From assembly GCA_903880015.1 (NCBI GenBank), contig CAIRNS010000001.1, positions 1-64,000 of the forward strand: a stretch of DNA of 64,000 bases, read 5' to 3'. Positions 9,430-18,812 of this stretch are shown here, piece after piece. The notes below the pieces were generated by a model that was not told the DNA's origin, made no database searches, and saw nothing but the letters and a program-made list of their open reading frames with translations. The stretch is from an uncultured Elusimicrobia bacterium (GTDB lineage Bacteria; Elusimicrobiota; Endomicrobiia; Endomicrobiales; CAIRNS01). Within the stretch, counting starts at the first letter, position 1; each line of letters starts with the position of its first letter. Position numbers and translations under genes: made by a program.

Positions 9430-9473
9430 GAAAATATCTCCTTTTAGTGTGTGAGCGTATTGTAAGTTTGTTC

Positions 9474-9502
9474 ATTATATTGTTTTGGAGCACATATGTC
9501 AA
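9474..9502 (-). promoter_or_regulatory. Consensus sigma-70-type promoter of rpsT
   Basis: Read on the - strand: TTGACA (9502-9497), 17-base spacer, TATAAT (9479-9474), both boxes perfect. Expected start of transcription is near 9467, giving a leader of about 38 bases before the S20 start. The -35 box overlaps the ATG of the divergent murJ (9496-9498), so polymerase bound here would cover the murJ start. Confidence 0.85.
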
Positions 9503-11052
9503 CTGAACTGACAAAAAAGGCAGGGTTTATAGCCGTCGGTACAACCGTTTCGAGGATACTCGGTTATTTTCGGGACATGCTCGTTGCGCACGCATTCGGC
9601 GCGGGCCTTGCGGCTGACGCATTTTACGCCGCCTACCGGATACCGAACCTTTTGCGGCGACTGTTGGGCGAGGGGTCGCTCTCCGCTTCTTTTATTCCGG
9701 TCCTCAGTGATTATCTGCATACCAAGACCAAAGAGGAAACCCAGGAACTCATTTCCGTTGTATTCACCGCATTAACTATTCTCATGGCGATTCTGACGGT
9801 CCTGGGAGTGATCTTTTCCGACAAGCTTGTCTCGATAATCGCGTATGGCTTTACCAATGATCCGGATAAATTATCGCTGACGATATCATTGACCCGGTTG
9901 ATGTTCCCTTTCGTATTTTTTATCTGCCTAGCTGCTCTGCTACTCGGAATACTCAATACGCTTAGCGCATTTTTTATCCCTGCGGTGGCGCCGGCGTCAC
10001 TGAGCATCGCAGAGATCGGATTCATCATGGGCATAGCGCCGGCGCTATCGCCCGACAATCAAATTAAAGGCCTGGCCATCAGCGTAATAGTCGGTGGTAT
10101 CGGCCAGTTCCTGGTCCAGTGGCCCAAAATATGCGCTCTTGGCTGGCATCTGCGGTGGAAACTCAAATTTTCTCATCCCGGGCTTAAACAGATCGGGACG
10201 CTGATGATCCCGTCAATGATTGGCCTTTCGGTCGACCAGATTAACGCATTTGTCGATACTATGGCAGCATCATTCCTCGAGCTCGGCTCGATTACAGCCC
10301 TCTATTATTCTAACCGTGTCATGCAGCTACCGTTGGCAATTTTTGGGCTTGCACTTGCAAGCGTCGCTTTGCCGGCAATGTCCCGAGCTGCTGCGGAAAA
10401 GAACATGGAATCCCTTAAGGAGACATTGAATTTTTCCGTGCGGTTTATACTGTTTATCCTTATACCGTCAGCAGTTGGTTTGATGGTTTTGGGTATGCCG
10501 ATCATTCATGTGCTCTTTGAACGGGGAAATTTTTCTCATCAGGCAGCACTAATGACGAACAGCGCGCTGTTCTTTTATTCATTTGGACTGCCGGCTTACG
10601 CAATTGCGAAAGTGATGGCGATTGCATTTTATTCACAGAAGGAAACAAAAATTCCGGTACAAGTCGCTGCGGCGGCGATGGTGCTCAATGTAGTACTTAT
10701 TCTAATCCTTATGCCGTATCTCAAAGTGGGGGGGCTTGCTCTGGCAACCGCACTGGCGTCCTATTTTAACTTTAGCGTACTCGCATGGCTGCTGCGAAAA
10801 CGCATCGGCCCACTGGGCATCCGCCGCATTCTGCAAACGGCTACAAAAACAATGATTGCCGCAACAGTCATGGGGTTGGTTTCATATTTTATTGCTTTCC
10901 GGTGGTTGGTTGATTATCCCGCCGGCGGAATGGTTTTAGCCTTGGTGGGTGGTATGGCGGTTTTTTTCGGGACTGCGTATGTGATGAAACTCGAAGAACT
11001 CACCCCAGTGCTTTCAATGGTATTCAAAGATAAACCGACGGGGGGGGATTAG
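9496..11052 (+). CDS. murJ: Lipid II flippase MurJ
   Basis: 518 residues, polytopic inner-membrane protein of the MOP superfamily with about 14 hydrophobic segments. It moves lipid II to the periplasmic face for peptidoglycan synthesis. N-terminal signature SRILGYFRDMLVAHAFGAG and ADAFYAAYRIPNLLRRLLGEG is typical of MurJ, including the conserved arginines. ATG at 9496 with GGAG at 9487-9490. No strong + strand promoter was found in the 66 bases after rpsT; only a TATATT at 9476-9481. It may depend on read-through from leuS-holA. uvrC follows after 6 bases. Confidence 0.94.
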   Translation: MSTELTKKAGFIAVGTTVSRILGYFRDMLVAHAFGAGLAADAFYAAYRIPNLLRRLLGEGSLSASFIPVLSDYLHTKTKEETQELISVVFTALTILMAILTVLGVIFSDKLVSIIAYGFTNDPDKLSLTISLTRLMFPFVFFICLAALLLGILNTLSAFFIPAVAPASLSIAEIGFIMGIAPALSPDNQIKGLAISVIVGGIGQFLVQWPKICALGWHLRWKLKFSHPGLKQIGTLMIPSMIGLSVDQINAFVDTMAASFLELGSITALYYSNRVMQLPLAIFGLALASVALPAMSRAAAEKNMESLKETLNFSVRFILFILIPSAVGLMVLGMPIIHVLFERGNFSHQAALMTNSALFFYSFGLPAYAIAKVMAIAFYSQKETKIPVQVAAAAMVLNVVLILILMPYLKVGGLALATALASYFNFSVLAWLLRKRIGPLGIRRILQTATKTMIAATVMGLVSYFIAFRWLVDYPAGGMVLALVGGMAVFFGTAYVMKLEELTPVLSMVFKDKPTGGD

Positions 11053-11058
11053 TCATCG

Positions 11059-12357
11059 ATGGATTGCACCGAACAACGCAACCGTCTGCCCCGGACGCCC
11101 GGGGTGTATCTGATGCGGGACACTGCCGGAACGATTATTTATATTGGCAAAGCAAATAATCTCAAAGCGCGTGTTGCGTCATATTTTCGCACCGACCCCT
11201 CCTTTAAAACCGTAGGCATCATCGCTGCCCTGCGCCATATCGATTATGTTTTGTGCGCTTCAGAGCGCGAAGCATTGATTGTCGAGCGCCAACTCATCAA
11301 CCGCTACCAGCCCTTTTATAACGCAATGTGGAAGGACGATAAATCCTACCCCTACCTTAAAATAACTGTCAGGGAAGATTTTCCGCGCATTATGTTGACA
11401 CGGAGAAAGATTGATGACGGCAATCAGTACTTCGGACCGTTCCCTGAAGTTCAAAAAATGAAGCAATTGCTGTACTGGATGCAAAAGATATTCAAATGGC
11501 GCCCGTGCAAATTATCGTTTGATGCAACCCATTTACCGCCGCTAAGAACGGTTAAATCATGTCTGTATTTTCACACCAATCGCTGTCCCGGCCCGTGCCG
11601 AGGAGCTGTGACGGCGGAGGAATATAAGAAGTCATTGCGGTTCATCCAACTTTTCTTAAAGCGGGACTATCTTAAACTTGAATCTTTATGGCATAAAGAA
11701 ATGCAAGAAGCGAGCCGCGGGCTTGATTTTGAAAAAGCAGCTGAACTGCGCGACCGTATTTCCGCCGTTCGGCACATGGACCAGCCGGTTACCATGCGCG
11801 AAGTAAAAAATGAAGACCTTGTGGACTCGTTGGATATGTCGCGCTGCTTGGAACAGATGCGCGAAGAACTTTCTCTGCCGCGGTTGCCCGTGGTAATCGA
11901 AGGGTTCGATATTTCGTTATTGGCCGGCACTGCCGCTGTCGGTTCAATGGTGTTGTTCCACAATGGCAAACAATCTCCGGACCGTTACCGACGGTATAAG
12001 ATTAAAACAGTTTCCGGGACAGATGATTACGCCATGCTGGCGGAAGTCGTTACGCGCCGCTATCGGCGCCTTATGCGTGAGAAACTTCCTTTGCCTGACT
12101 TAATCCTTATTGATGGCGGAAAAGGCCAGCTGGCGGCCGCAGTTGCGGCTTTAAATCAGCTACAGCTATCCTTGCCAGTCATATCCCTTGCCAAGCAGCA
12201 GGAAGAGATATTTATTCCCGGAAGAGCCGCAGCACTACTGCTTCCCCGTCGTTCGCCGGTGCTCCGCCTTTTGCAGTCCGTTCGCGATGAATCACATCGC
12301 TTTGCCCTTGCGTATCATCGCACATTACGGAAAAGAGCGATGCATCATGTCAACTAA
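11059..12357 (+). CDS. uvrC: UvrC-type excinuclease subunit lacking the C-terminal HhH domain
   Basis: 432 residues, versus about 600 for normal UvrC. Domain order: GIY-YIG nuclease at about 14-100 (PGVYLMRDTAGTIIYIGKAN), Cys-rich linker, UVR motif around 200-240 that binds UvrB, then the RNase H-like 5' nuclease domain. Its acidic and histidine catalytic positions are visible as GFDIS, LIDGGKGQ and DESHRFA. The protein stops about 15 residues after the last motif, where other UvrC proteins continue into tandem helix-hairpin-helix DNA-binding motifs. The following DNA encodes Ogt in another frame, so no frameshifted HhH is present. 3' incision should be possible; 5' incision and DNA binding may be altered. 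Acts in nucleotide excision repair. Confidence 0.88.
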   Translation: MDCTEQRNRLPRTPGVYLMRDTAGTIIYIGKANNLKARVASYFRTDPSFKTVGIIAALRHIDYVLCASEREALIVERQLINRYQPFYNAMWKDDKSYPYLKITVREDFPRIMLTRRKIDDGNQYFGPFPEVQKMKQLLYWMQKIFKWRPCKLSFDATHLPPLRTVKSCLYFHTNRCPGPCRGAVTAEEYKKSLRFIQLFLKRDYLKLESLWHKEMQEASRGLDFEKAAELRDRISAVRHMDQPVTMREVKNEDLVDSLDMSRCLEQMREELSLPRLPVVIEGFDISLLAGTAAVGSMVLFHNGKQSPDRYRRYKIKTVSGTDDYAMLAEVVTRRYRRLMREKLPLPDLILIDGGKGQLAAAVAALNQLQLSLPVISLAKQQEEIFIPGRAAALLLPRRSPVLRLLQSVRDESHRFALAYHRTLRKRAMHHVN

Positions 12358-12664
12358 ACCCTCGTCTATGGTCGACATTAAACGGCCGATAAAAGCATAC
12401 CCTTTATTTTACCAGAAGGTTTGGCTGGCTTGTGCACGCATCCCTGCCGGAAAAACGATGACCTACAAACAGCTGGCTGCAGCTGCCGGTTATCCCGGCG
12501 CCGCACGGGCAGTGGGAACAGCGTTGTCACATAATCCTTTCGCGCCCGTCATTCCTTGTCACCGCGTCATCCGCAGTGACGGTGCTATGGGGGGATATTC
12601 GGGGCCGGGTGGCGTGAAACGAAAGAAACAATTATTGGAGCGGGAACAATGCCGTGGCGACTGA
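12347..12664 (+). CDS. ogt: Minimal methylated-DNA–protein-cysteine methyltransferase
   Basis: 105 residues from the ATG at 12347, overlapping the uvrC end by 11 bases. Only the catalytic/DNA-binding domain is present. It has the arginine finger (AARAVG, R54), the asparagine hinge (SHNPF) and the active site IPCHRVI with acceptor Cys71. The N-terminal domain of full-length Ogt/Ada-C proteins is missing. Because Cys71 is retained, it should remove alkyl groups from O6-alkylguanine rather than act as an alkyltransferase-like protein. A later ATG at 12368 is possible. Coupling to uvrC suggests a joint DNA-repair unit. Confidence 0.85.
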   Translation: MSTKPSSMVDIKRPIKAYPLFYQKVWLACARIPAGKTMTYKQLAAAAGYPGAARAVGTALSHNPFAPVIPCHRVIRSDGAMGGYSGPGGVKRKKQLLEREQCRGD

Positions 12665-13332
12665 TACTATCTCCCGCTTCTGACGGTCCGGCGAACATGG
12701 CCATGGACGAGGCACTCTTGACACGATGCGTCTCTGATGCGGCCGCAGCACCGATCATCCGTTTGTATTCGTGGACTGAGCCATGCATTACCATTGGTTA
12801 CTTCCAAATGTTTGCCGTTAATGGACAGGACAAGGTGCCGATTACTCGTCGTTTAACCGGCGGATTAACGGTAGTGCATGGGAATGATCTTTCGTATGCA
12901 ATGATTGCCAAGGAAACGGCATGGCCGTGGTTGTACGATCAAACAGAAACATATCGCCGTATGCATGCCGTCATAAAAAATATTTTGGCTGACAGAGGAT
13001 TGGGCATCGATTCCGCGATAACGACAGTTTCACCATCTGGCAATGCACGATGCGTTGAAACTATTTATACGCACGATGTTCTGCATAATGGCAGGAAAAT
13101 TGTAGGTTCCTGTATGCGCCGCCGGGGAAACACCATCTTGTTGCAAGGCTCAATTCACCTGCCGTCTATTGTCAATCAGATTAATGAGATAAGGAATGGT
13201 TTTGAAATGTACTTCCCGCGCATTGTTAACGATACTATGACCAGAAGTAAGCTTGTCAGAGAAGAACACACTATGCAGCGTGCTTTGATGGAAACTCGAT
13301 ATGCAACCAGTGAGTGGAACGAGAAATACTGA
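12649..13332 (+). CDS. Lipoate ligase/octanoyltransferase (LipM/LplA) family protein
   Basis: 227 residues of the biotin/lipoate protein ligase fold. The binding loop reads RRLTGGLTVVHG, where most relatives have RRxTGGGAVxH, so one glycine is replaced by leucine. Lys150 (GRKIVGS) matches the conserved lysine. C135 (ARCVETIYTHDV) lies where LipM octanoyltransferases have their catalytic cysteine, so transfer of octanoyl from acyl carrier protein to lipoyl domains is more likely than ATP-dependent ligation. The segment after the lysine, GSCMRRRGNTILLQGSIHL, matches the family's usual QRR-QHGS stretch only loosely. Start overlaps ogt by 16 bases with a TTGGAG box. No lipoyl-domain protein lies nearby. 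Confidence 0.75.
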   Translation: MPWRLILSPASDGPANMAMDEALLTRCVSDAAAAPIIRLYSWTEPCITIGYFQMFAVNGQDKVPITRRLTGGLTVVHGNDLSYAMIAKETAWPWLYDQTETYRRMHAVIKNILADRGLGIDSAITTVSPSGNARCVETIYTHDVLHNGRKIVGSCMRRRGNTILLQGSIHLPSIVNQINEIRNGFEMYFPRIVNDTMTRSKLVREEHTMQRALMETRYATSEWNEKY

Positions 13333-13366
13333 TTATGAAAATATCGGTGCAAATCCTGCTCGTGGT

Positions 13367-13396
13367 TTGGCAATAATATAAAGATTATGATATACT
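13367..13396 (+). promoter_or_regulatory. Promoter of secA
   Basis: TTGGCA (13367-13372), 18-base spacer, TATACT (13391-13396), with TGA directly before the -10 box (extended -10). The leader to the secA ATG at 13445 would be about 40 bases. Confidence 0.6.
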
Positions 13397-13444
13397 TCTA
13401 ATCTTGCATTTTTGTATCAGAATACACCTCATAAAGGATACCCT

Positions 13445-16048
13445 ATGTTAAAAAAGTTTTTTGGTGCAATTTTTGGAAGCCAAAACGAACGAGAACTAAA
13501 AAAAATACGCCCTATTATACACCGGATCAATGAGCTGGAGCCCTCGGTTGTTGCATTAAGTGACGATCAAATCCGAGAAAAGACCGTTGAATTCAGAAAT
13601 CGGCTTTCCGGTGGGGAAACAGTTGACGATCTCCTTCCTGAGGCCTTTGCATGCGCTCGCGAGGCGGCAAAACGGGCCATAGGTTTACGGCCTTTCGATG
13701 TGCAGTTAATGGGTGGATATTTTCTGCATAACGGACGCATTGCCGAAATGCGCACCGGAGAAGGAAAGACGCTGGTAGCTACTTTGCCGGTATATCTTAA
13801 CGCAATTTCAGGAAAAGGCGTTCATGTAGTGACCGTCAACGATTATTTGGCTCAACGCGACTGCGCGTGGATGGGGCCGGTTTACCAATTTTTGGGGCTT
13901 ACGGTGGGGTCTGTTCAGCACGACATGTCTAATGCGGACCGCCAGAAAGCGTATGCCTGCGATGTGACCTATGTGACCAACAACGAAATCGGATTTGATT
14001 ATTTGCGCGACAACATGGTGGTTTCCCGTGAAGACCGCGTATTGCGCAACCTGCATTATGCAATTGTCGACGAAGTCGATTCCATCCTTATAGACGAAGC
14101 ACGGACGCCGCTCATCATTTCCGGTCCTGCGGAAGAATCGACTGACAAATACTATGTTTGCAATCGCCTCATTCCCCACATGAAAGGCCGCACCGTAACT
14201 GAGGCCGAGGAGATTGCAGCAAAATATACACAAGAGGATCTTGCGGTCGGATACGACTTCATTGTCGATGAAAAAAATCACACTATAGTATTAACCGAAC
14301 AGGGCGTTTCGAAAGCCGAAAAACTGTTGGGCATCAAAAATATTTACGATGATGTTCAGTCAGAATGGGTACATCATCTGACGCAAGCCCTGCGGGCGCA
14401 TAGTTTGTATCACCGCGATGTTGATTATGTGGTAAAAGACGGCGAAGTTATCATTGTAGACGAGTTTACCGGACGATTGATGCCCGGAAGGCGTTGGTCA
14501 GAAGGTCTGCATCAGGCGGTTGAGGCAAAAGAGAGCTTACGGATTGCCGAAGAAAATCAGACCCTTGCCACCATAACTTTTCAGAATTTCTTTAAAATGT
14601 TCAGTAAGCTTGCCGGCATGACTGGTACCGCCATGACCGAGGCATCGGAATTTTGGGAGATTTACAAACGCGATGTCATCGATATCCCGACAAACAACTT
14701 GATGATACGAAAAGACACTGCGGATGTCATTTACCGGACTGAAAAAGAGAAATATGAAGCTATCGTCAATGAAATAGATACCTTGTGGCGCCGGGGGCAA
14801 CCGGTTCTGGTGGGTACTCGTTCCATCGAGAAATCAGAAAAGATAGCCGCATTTTTACGGCGAAAAGGGGTCCCTCATCAGGTTCTCAATGCGAAATATC
14901 ACGAGATGGAAGCGCAGATTATAGCCCAGGCGGGGCGCAAAGCGGCAGTTACGATAGCCACCAACATGGCCGGCCGCGGCACGGACATCATTTTGGGCGG
15001 TACGCCTGCTAATCAATCGGAAGCCGATATAGTCCGCTCCTTGGGTGGACTTCATATATTGGGGACAGAACGCCATGAATCGCGGCGTATAGACAACCAG
15101 CTACGCGGCCGGTCGGGACGACAGGGCGATCCCGGTTCATCGCGGTTTTTCCTGTCGCTGGAAGATGAACTGATGCGACTGTTCGGTTCCGAGCGGGTTT
15201 CGGTTTTGATGGAAAAGCTCGGGATGAAGGATGGCGAGGATATTCAACATCCGTGGATTAGCCGTACCATCGAAAACGCCCAGCGCAAAGTAGAAGCAAT
15301 GAACTTTGATATCCGCAAACAGTTGCTGGAGTATGACAATGTCATGAATAAACAGCGGGAATCCATCTACCGCATGCGCAACGAGATTCTTGACGGAGAA
15401 GATATATGTACAACGGTCGCCGACATGATCAGCGATTCAATAGATGAAAAACTGGAATTGTGGGCGCCGGCAAAGGAATACGCCGAGAAATGGGATTGGA
15501 CGAGCCTTGAAGCGTGGCTAACTCGCATATATTCCGTACACCTCCAGATGACGGAAGAGCAGTGTTCATATATGCAGCAAGTTGCATTGCGTGAGCTGGT
15601 TAGAGAGAAAATCGATGAACAGTATAAGATCAGAGAGGAACATCTGACTTCATCAGCCATGCGGACAATGGAACGCATGATTTTACTTCACATGATCGAT
15701 ACCGCATGGAAAGAACATCTGTATGACCTTGATCAAGTCAAAAAGGGAATCGGGTTGCGTGCATACGCTCAGAAAGACCCCAAGATTGAATATCAAAAAG
15801 AATCTTTTGCGATGTTTGAACTGATGATACGCCGCATTCGCGAGGCAACCCTGGAATATATTTTCAAAGTTCAAATAAGCGTTGAACAGCCCATTCGTCG
15901 ACAGGAACGCGTGGAAACAAGAGATGTTCCCGCGCTTCCCAACAAAAAACGGCCAACCGAACAAACGATTACTGTCGATAAAATTGGTCGCAACGATCCG
16001 TGCCCCTGCGGTAGTGGGAAGAAACATAAAAAGTGTTGCGGTTCATAA
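13445..16048 (+). CDS. secA: Preprotein translocase ATPase SecA
   Basis: 867 residues from the ATG at 13445 ([20 protein letters not shown]), chosen for the AAAGGA box and the canonical N terminus over an in-frame ATG 33 bases earlier. Walker A is [14 protein letters not shown], the DEAD-like box [17 protein letters not shown]. Motif [10 protein letters not shown] and the [13 protein letters not shown] arginine-finger region are intact. The C-terminal metal-binding tail [15 protein letters not shown], which binds zinc and SecB/ribosome, is complete. It drives export of unfolded proteins through SecYEG. It has its own promoter and is followed after 35 bases by the GAF-ANTAR gene. Confidence 0.97.
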   Translation: MLKKFFGAIFGSQNERELKKIRPIIHRINELEPSVVALSDDQIREKTVEFRNRLSGGETVDDLLPEAFACAREAAKRAIGLRPFDVQLMGGYFLHNGRIAEMRTGEGKTLVATLPVYLNAISGKGVHVVTVNDYLAQRDCAWMGPVYQFLGLTVGSVQHDMSNADRQKAYACDVTYVTNNEIGFDYLRDNMVVSREDRVLRNLHYAIVDEVDSILIDEARTPLIISGPAEESTDKYYVCNRLIPHMKGRTVTEAEEIAAKYTQEDLAVGYDFIVDEKNHTIVLTEQGVSKAEKLLGIKNIYDDVQSEWVHHLTQALRAHSLYHRDVDYVVKDGEVIIVDEFTGRLMPGRRWSEGLHQAVEAKESLRIAEENQTLATITFQNFFKMFSKLAGMTGTAMTEASEFWEIYKRDVIDIPTNNLMIRKDTADVIYRTEKEKYEAIVNEIDTLWRRGQPVLVGTRSIEKSEKIAAFLRRKGVPHQVLNAKYHEMEAQIIAQAGRKAAVTIATNMAGRGTDIILGGTPANQSEADIVRSLGGLHILGTERHESRRIDNQLRGRSGRQGDPGSSRFFLSLEDELMRLFGSERVSVLMEKLGMKDGEDIQHPWISRTIENAQRKVEAMNFDIRKQLLEYDNVMNKQRESIYRMRNEILDGEDICTTVADMISDSIDEKLELWAPAKEYAEKWDWTSLEAWLTRIYSVHLQMTEEQCSYMQQVALRELVREKIDEQYKIREEHLTSSAMRTMERMILLHMIDTAWKEHLYDLDQVKKGIGLRAYAQKDPKIEYQKESFAMFELMIRRIREATLEYIFKVQISVEQPIRRQERVETRDVPALPNKKRPTEQTITVDKIGRNDPCPCGSGKKHKKCCGS

Positions 16049-16083
16049 TTTTTAGCGATTTTATCAACGAAAGGTAAAGAAAG

Positions 16084-17301
16084 ATGCCCCCAAAATTTAA
16101 TGTCAAGGACCTTAAGACGGAAATAATGATTCTGCATAAAATAATTCAAATCATAAGCACCTCCGCAAATCTTACTACCCTGCTGCATCAGATAGCTCGC
16201 ATCATCGCGGAAACCATGAAAACTGACAGCTGTCTGGTGTATCTGCATGAAACACCTTCGAAATCACTGGTGTTGTCGGGCGCATGGCCACCGCATCCCA
16301 ATCAGATTGGGAAAATTAAGCTTGGTTCCGGCGAAGGGTTAACCGGATGGGTCGCTTCACACAAGAAACCGCTGGCGATTTCAAAGAACGCCTATAAAGA
16401 TTCTCGTTTTAAATTATTTCTTAATCTGCCTGAGGACAAATTTGAGATGTTTCTTTCCGTTCCTATCCTTTTAAAGAACGAATTAATTGGTGTTTTGAAC
16501 CTTCAAAACCGCACTTCAAAAACGATTACCAAAGAACACTTGAAGTTGTTAAATTCAATAGCGTGCGAGTTATCGGGCGCCATTGAAAAATCACGATTAC
16601 TTTATACTGCTACCCTCAAATCACAACAACTTCAAACTATCACGCACTTATCCAACAGTATCGTGTCAAACGCCTACTTGCAAGAAATATTGCAGCTTAT
16701 TGTAACCATGACGGCACAGCTCATGGACTCAAAAATATGCTCATTGATGCTGCTCGACGAAAAAAATCAGGAATTGAGCATTGAAGCTACTCAAAGCCTG
16801 TCGGCAGAATACCGCAAGAAACCACCACTTAAGATTGGGATGTCGATATCTGGTCAGGCCATAAAAAACAAAAAACCGGTTGCAGTCCTGGATGTTACCC
16901 GCGAACCGGGGTACGGGTATCCCGCCATTGCAAAAAAAGAAGGGTTAAAATCTATGCTGGCGGTACCGATGCTGATTAAGGACAAACCTATCGGCGTTTT
17001 GAATTGCTATACGGCGACCGAACATGTGTTTTCTGAAGAAGAGATAAATATCATTCAAACCATTGCCAATCAATCGGCTGTGGCTATTGAAAATACGCGG
17101 TTGCTTAAAGAATCAAAAACAGCAATAGATGCGCTTGAAACCCGCAAATTTGTCGATCGAGCGAAAGGTATTTTGATGAAAGATAAAAAACTTACGGAAC
17201 CTGAGGCATTTCAGTTTATTCAGCGTCAGGCAATGAATCTGCGGCGTACCATGAAAGAAATCGCCGAAGCAATAATCCTTAATCAACAAATAGTCGTTTG
17301 A
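16084..17301 (+). CDS. GAF-GAF-ANTAR regulator (putative RNA-binding antiterminator)
   Basis: 405 residues with no transmembrane segment. Two GAF sensor domains at about 15-170 (SACLVYLHE-like start, GEGLTGWVASHKKPLAI, SVPILLKNELIGVLNLQ) and about 185-345 (GMSISGQAIKNKKPVAVLD, AVPMLIKDKPIGVLNCYT). They are followed by a C-terminal ANTAR domain (ALETRKFVDRAKGILMKDKK, with the conserved alanine-rich helix and LRRTMKEIAEAI). ANTAR domains of known proteins (AmiR, NasR, EutV) bind paired small hairpins in nascent RNA and stop transcription termination. Ligand and RNA target are unknown. The gene overlaps the lnt start, so it is co-transcribed with envelope-export genes. Confidence 0.85.
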   Translation: MPPKFNVKDLKTEIMILHKIIQIISTSANLTTLLHQIARIIAETMKTDSCLVYLHETPSKSLVLSGAWPPHPNQIGKIKLGSGEGLTGWVASHKKPLAISKNAYKDSRFKLFLNLPEDKFEMFLSVPILLKNELIGVLNLQNRTSKTITKEHLKLLNSIACELSGAIEKSRLLYTATLKSQQLQTITHLSNSIVSNAYLQEILQLIVTMTAQLMDSKICSLMLLDEKNQELSIEATQSLSAEYRKKPPLKIGMSISGQAIKNKKPVAVLDVTREPGYGYPAIAKKEGLKSMLAVPMLIKDKPIGVLNCYTATEHVFSEEEINIIQTIANQSAVAIENTRLLKESKTAIDALETRKFVDRAKGILMKDKKLTEPEAFQFIQRQAMNLRRTMKEIAEAIILNQQIVV

Positions 17302-18812
17302 TCGGTTACCGTATGTCTCTTCTGTTATCCATCCTCAGCGGTTTGTTGCTGATCCCTATTTTCCCTGCAGGCAATATCGATATGCTTGCGTGGTTTGCGC
17401 TGATTCCGCTCATGCATGTGATTAATGACAAAAATGCCCCATGGGCGGCTCTGTATGCCTTTGTTGCCGGCTTTACAGCTTATGCCGGTATTCTGTACTG
17501 GATATTTCCACTCGTCAAATCTAATACCGGTTCAGTCATTCAGTCAGTTGCTTGTCTTGTTTCACTCTCGATGTATCTTGCCCTGTTTGTCGCAGTTTGG
17601 GCCGGCATCGTGGTTTTTTGCCGCCGGCAGTCGTTGCCGGTATACATGCTTATTGTGGGTGCAACATGGGTAGCGCTTGAATATGCACGAACATATCTGT
17701 TTACGGGTTTTCCCTGGGCATTGATCGGCTATTCTCAATACCGTGCATTCTGGTTGTTGCCGATCGTGCGGGATACCGGCGTGTATGGCGTATCTTTTCT
17801 GGTGATATCCGTCAACGCTCTGCTCTACAAATTATTATTATTTCGCCAAACGCGCAATAGTTTATTCACCGCTTTCGCGATTTTCTCTGTACTGATTGCA
17901 TTGCGATTCATAGGTCCAATACCGTCCATATCCCCTGGTGTATCCAGTGGACAGATTGTTGTTGGCGTCATTCAGCCGTGCATCGAACAGGTAAAGAAGT
18001 GGGACAAACAATTTCAAAATGAGATTCTGACAACATATGAATCTCTTGCTGATGCGATTTCCACTCTCAGTCCCCGGTTCATCGTTTGGCCGGAAACAAT
18101 CGTTCCGGGATTTCTGCCGACTGATACATATTCCACCGACTGGGCCATTTCTCTGGTAAAGCGCACCAAGACGGCGAATGTAATCGGGACTCCCTATGCT
18201 GACCCCAACGGCGCATTCTATAATGCTTCAGTTGTTGTAAACAAAGAAGGAACAGCGTTAGGCGTCCATCGAAAAACGCATTTAGTCCCGTTTGGAGAGT
18301 TCGTTCCGTTTCGCTCCATCCTGCAACCGTTTTTCGGAATCCTTGGTATGATGGGAGATTTTAACCGAGGGACTGAATATCTGCCGATCAACATTGATTC
18401 GCTTAAACTGGGAATAAGCATCTGTTCTGAAAATATGTTTGGCGATTGCGCCCGAAAACTGACAAAGAACGGATCGACGATACTGATCAATCAGACCAAC
18501 GATGCGTGGTTTTTTGACACCGCCGCTCCTGAACAGCATTTTGTTATGAATGTTTTTCGCGCAGTTGAAAATAACCGGCCGGTTATCGTAGCGGGCAATA
18601 CGGGCGTTTCAGGAATAATATCGCCCCAGGGTTTAATCACAAAGCGTACCGCTGTTTTTACAAAAACAATGTTTGTCGCGGCGGTCACACCGCAGACTGC
18701 ATTGACATTTTACACTGCATACGGTGATGTCTTTGCGGTAAGCTGCTGTCTGATTGTGCTGCTGTTTATTCTCTGGAGGATTATATGCTTAATCAAATGC
18801 AAAAAAAGTTGA
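17298..18812 (+). CDS. lnt: Apolipoprotein N-acyltransferase
   Basis: 504 residues. About six hydrophobic N-terminal segments are followed by a periplasmic nitrilase-like domain (residues about 215-475). The catalytic glutamate region is IVWPETIVPG, the lysine lies in HRKTHLVPFGEF, and the cysteine in GISICSENMFG. It adds the third acyl chain to the N-terminal cysteine of lipoproteins, such as the LptE and PilP products here. The start is either TTG at 17298, overlapping the upstream stop, or ATG at 17313 (MSLLLSILSG). Its last 28 bases overlap the prfB start. Confidence 0.93.
   Translation: MIGYRMSLLLSILSGLLLIPIFPAGNIDMLAWFALIPLMHVINDKNAPWAALYAFVAGFTAYAGILYWIFPLVKSNTGSVIQSVACLVSLSMYLALFVAVWAGIVVFCRRQSLPVYMLIVGATWVALEYARTYLFTGFPWALIGYSQYRAFWLLPIVRDTGVYGVSFLVISVNALLYKLLLFRQTRNSLFTAFAIFSVLIALRFIGPIPSISPGVSSGQIVVGVIQPCIEQVKKWDKQFQNEILTTYESLADAISTLSPRFIVWPETIVPGFLPTDTYSTDWAISLVKRTKTANVIGTPYADPNGAFYNASVVVNKEGTALGVHRKTHLVPFGEFVPFRSILQPFFGILGMMGDFNRGTEYLPINIDSLKLGISICSENMFGDCARKLTKNGSTILINQTNDAWFFDTAAPEQHFVMNVFRAVENNRPVIVAGNTGVSGIISPQGLITKRTAVFTKTMFVAAVTPQTALTFYTAYGDVFAVSCCLIVLLFILWRIICLIKCKKS

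Noticed and set aside
9190-9447. Hydrophobic + strand frames antisense to rpsT
   Set aside because: Lys/Arg-rich S20 read backwards gives Phe/Leu-rich frames; no ribosome site.
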